From Torreya grandis (Eukaryota; Streptophyta; Pinopsida; Cupressales; Taxaceae), in assembly GCA_037957365.1 (NCBI GenBank), contig JARHVA010008365.1:339001-403000 (forward strand): a stretch of DNA of 64,000 bases. Reading direction: 5' to 3'. A program made the translations under genes and the position numbers. The notes beneath the pieces are model-generated. The model saw nothing but the letters and a program-made list of their open reading frames with translations, was not told where the DNA came from and made no database searches. Every line of letters starts with the position of its first letter. Position 1 is the first letter of the stretch. Of this stretch, positions 62,533 to 64,000 are shown piece by piece.

Positions 62533-62543
62533 CTTTGATACCA
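62533..62543 (-). other. Primer-binding site, tRNA-Met type
   Basis: In element sense, TGGTATCAAAG lies three bases from the LTR end. It matches the usual TGGTATCAGAG with one change. Confidence 0.85.
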
Positions 62544-62546
62544 AAA

Positions 62547-64000
62547 TGTAACATCTCCACTGGGATTTACTAGAATAATGCATTTTTTTTCCTTTTTAAA
62601 AATAATTTCCACATATTCAACATTAGAATTCACCATGAGCATCTAATTAGTGATAAAACATACTGAATATATAACTATAAAATAGGTATATAATAATCCA
62701 TTTAGTTACTGATCACTATGAAAGAAATAAGCAAAACATAATTGCATACATTATAGAATGTAATTACATAATTCTAGCCATAACTGGTACACTATTACAA
62801 CCACTTCTATCGATGTACATATGTGTAGATAATTATATTTTCATCAAGAATAATGTATAGTAATCCCATCATCTAATTAAACTTAGCCTGGGGTTGGTAA
62901 TGTTTTATGAAAATAGAGTATATCTAAGCCAATGTAACTTGGCATATTTCTATAAAATGGATATTTATCATTATACCTCGACTCAACTATTATACATATA
63001 TACGTTAATAATTACATATATACTCAAGTATATATATATTTACTCTAGGTCATTAAAGACCTATAGGGTATATATGTACATACCCGTGTATATTAATTTT
63101 AATACAAAGTCTTAGTTTTTAAACAATCCCATTTCATTCCAACATGCCATACAACTTTGTACATAACTTAAATTTGTATTAATAGATTTACATACAGATC
63201 TAAGGTTTAGGATTTCAGGTTTGCTAGGATATAGATTGGGTTTTGTGGATGGCCAAACCATCCACATGGCCCAATATTTATCCTTAAATATTTTTATCAA
63301 ATGTAAACTACTAAAACCCCTTTTTATGCAATCATAGTGAAATACTTGTGTTTTATCAACCAAGAATTTTATTGCATTACCAACCTGATAAAAGCTTTTA
63401 CAAATTCATTATTGCTTCCTCAAATTAATTTGCACTCCTTCATATTCCTCTTTTTATCCTCTCTTCTCCAATGTTCTATCCCCCAAACTTGTCCTCCTCT
63501 TTTCCTTTTTATCTCTCCCCATATCCACCAGACTGCCACTAATTTCTCCCATTTTCCTCAACTGAAAATGAGTCCATAACTGTGCATGGTGAGAATATTT
63601 ACACCATTCAACAATTTGTTAGCTTACATGAAGGTTTAGTAAATCAACTAATATCATTAATCTCTATTTAACACAGACTAAAAATCCTTAAATCACTTGA
63701 AAGTTCCAAAGATTTCATCATTATTCTAATCAAAATTCGCATGGTCATTGACTTAACATGCTCGTGGATAATCTCTTACAAAGTTCACTATCAAAATTAT
63801 TTCATATGATAAATATCACATCGTAAGTCTACTTAACATAGCATCCATATCAATGCACTAGAACATTAGCTAGGATTAATTATTAAGATAGTTTAGGGAG
63901 TGATTTAATCATATTAAAAAGGATTAATATCAACACAACTTCCAATATCAAAATGACTAATGTAATTTAATAAATTTTTTTTTAATGTAATAATAAATCG
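62547..64000 (-). repeat. 5' LTR of the chromovirus, cut by the window end
   Basis: It starts TGTAACATCTCC and is collinear with the left LTR apart from the insertion there. About 1 kb of it lies beyond the window. Open frames at 62894-63115 and 63337-63579 are LTR sequence. Confidence 0.9.

Larger units (their letters stand above)
53217..64000 (-). mobile_element. Ty3/gypsy chromovirus with long LTRs, right end outside the window
   Basis: In minus orientation: 5' LTR 62547 to beyond 64000, primer site 62543-62533, gag and protease region 62.5-60.9 kb, RT, RNase H and integrase with C-terminal chromodomain remnant 60.7-58.07 kb, polypurine tract 57937-57927, and 3' LTR 57926-53217. Internal length is about 4.6 kb. 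The 3' LTR is about 4.7 kb because of a 2.25-kb insertion; without it about 2.45 kb. LTRs differ at roughly 14% over the first 100 bp, so this is an old copy. A chromodomain plus long LTRs fits the Tekay/Del-like chromoviruses, but that lineage call is an inference. Confidence 0.88.

Overview
This 64 kb window is repeat-dominated nuclear DNA from a large-genome land plant, most likely a gymnosperm. That placement is an inference from three things: AT-rich sequence, no intact host gene in 64 kb, and layers of old Ty1/copia, Ty3/gypsy and LINE remnants with long LTRs. No tRNA, rRNA or intact cellular gene could be supported. Nearly every coding segment is a decayed transposon reading frame. Its stop codons are mostly TAG, TAA and TGA at places where glutamine, arginine or tryptophan codons would fit, as expected from C-to-T decay of methylated DNA.

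Layout, left to right. 0-2.5 kb: minus-strand copia gag-pol, cut by the window edge, with a probable 5' LTR. 2.9-4.3 kb: a plus-strand copia-type LTR with primer site but no body, flanked by two copies of the same 242-bp sequence. 5.77-17.21 kb: a copia element with both LTRs and a 5-bp target duplication that has only gag and protease. It is split by a second LTR element (8.16-14.83 kb, minus strand) that carries no recognisable gag or pol but one long unfamiliar reading frame with an internal module duplication. 17.2-22.2 kb: a short LTR and minisatellites. 22.2-23.2 kb: the 3' end of a LINE. 23.2-27.6 kb: AT-rich DNA. 27.6-34.4 kb: a truncated gypsy reverse transcriptase next to a G-rich tract, then a larger gypsy element of Tat-like type (gag, an RNase H-like segment, RT, RNase H, integrase), all minus strand.

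34.4-41 kb: tandem and inverted repeats, including a long hairpin and a minisatellite built from a small palindrome. 41.4-43.25 kb: plus-strand copia gag-protease, truncated. 43.26-49.7 kb: two patches of one 84-87 bp satellite on either side of a 3.5-kb decayed coding region (plus strand, over 1,100 codons) that I do not recognise. 49.7-53.2 kb: AT-rich DNA and a 292-bp tandem duplication. 53.2-64 kb: a minus-strand gypsy chromovirus with about 2.45-kb LTRs. Its left LTR carries a 2.25-kb insertion and its right LTR runs off the window.

The parts do not form one pathway. They are successive insertions, some nested. The most interesting unexplained items are the duplicated-module protein of the nested element (10.7-12.8 kb), the satellite-flanked unknown coding region (44.7-48.2 kb), and the RNase H-like segment that lies upstream of the reverse transcriptase in the Tat-like element.
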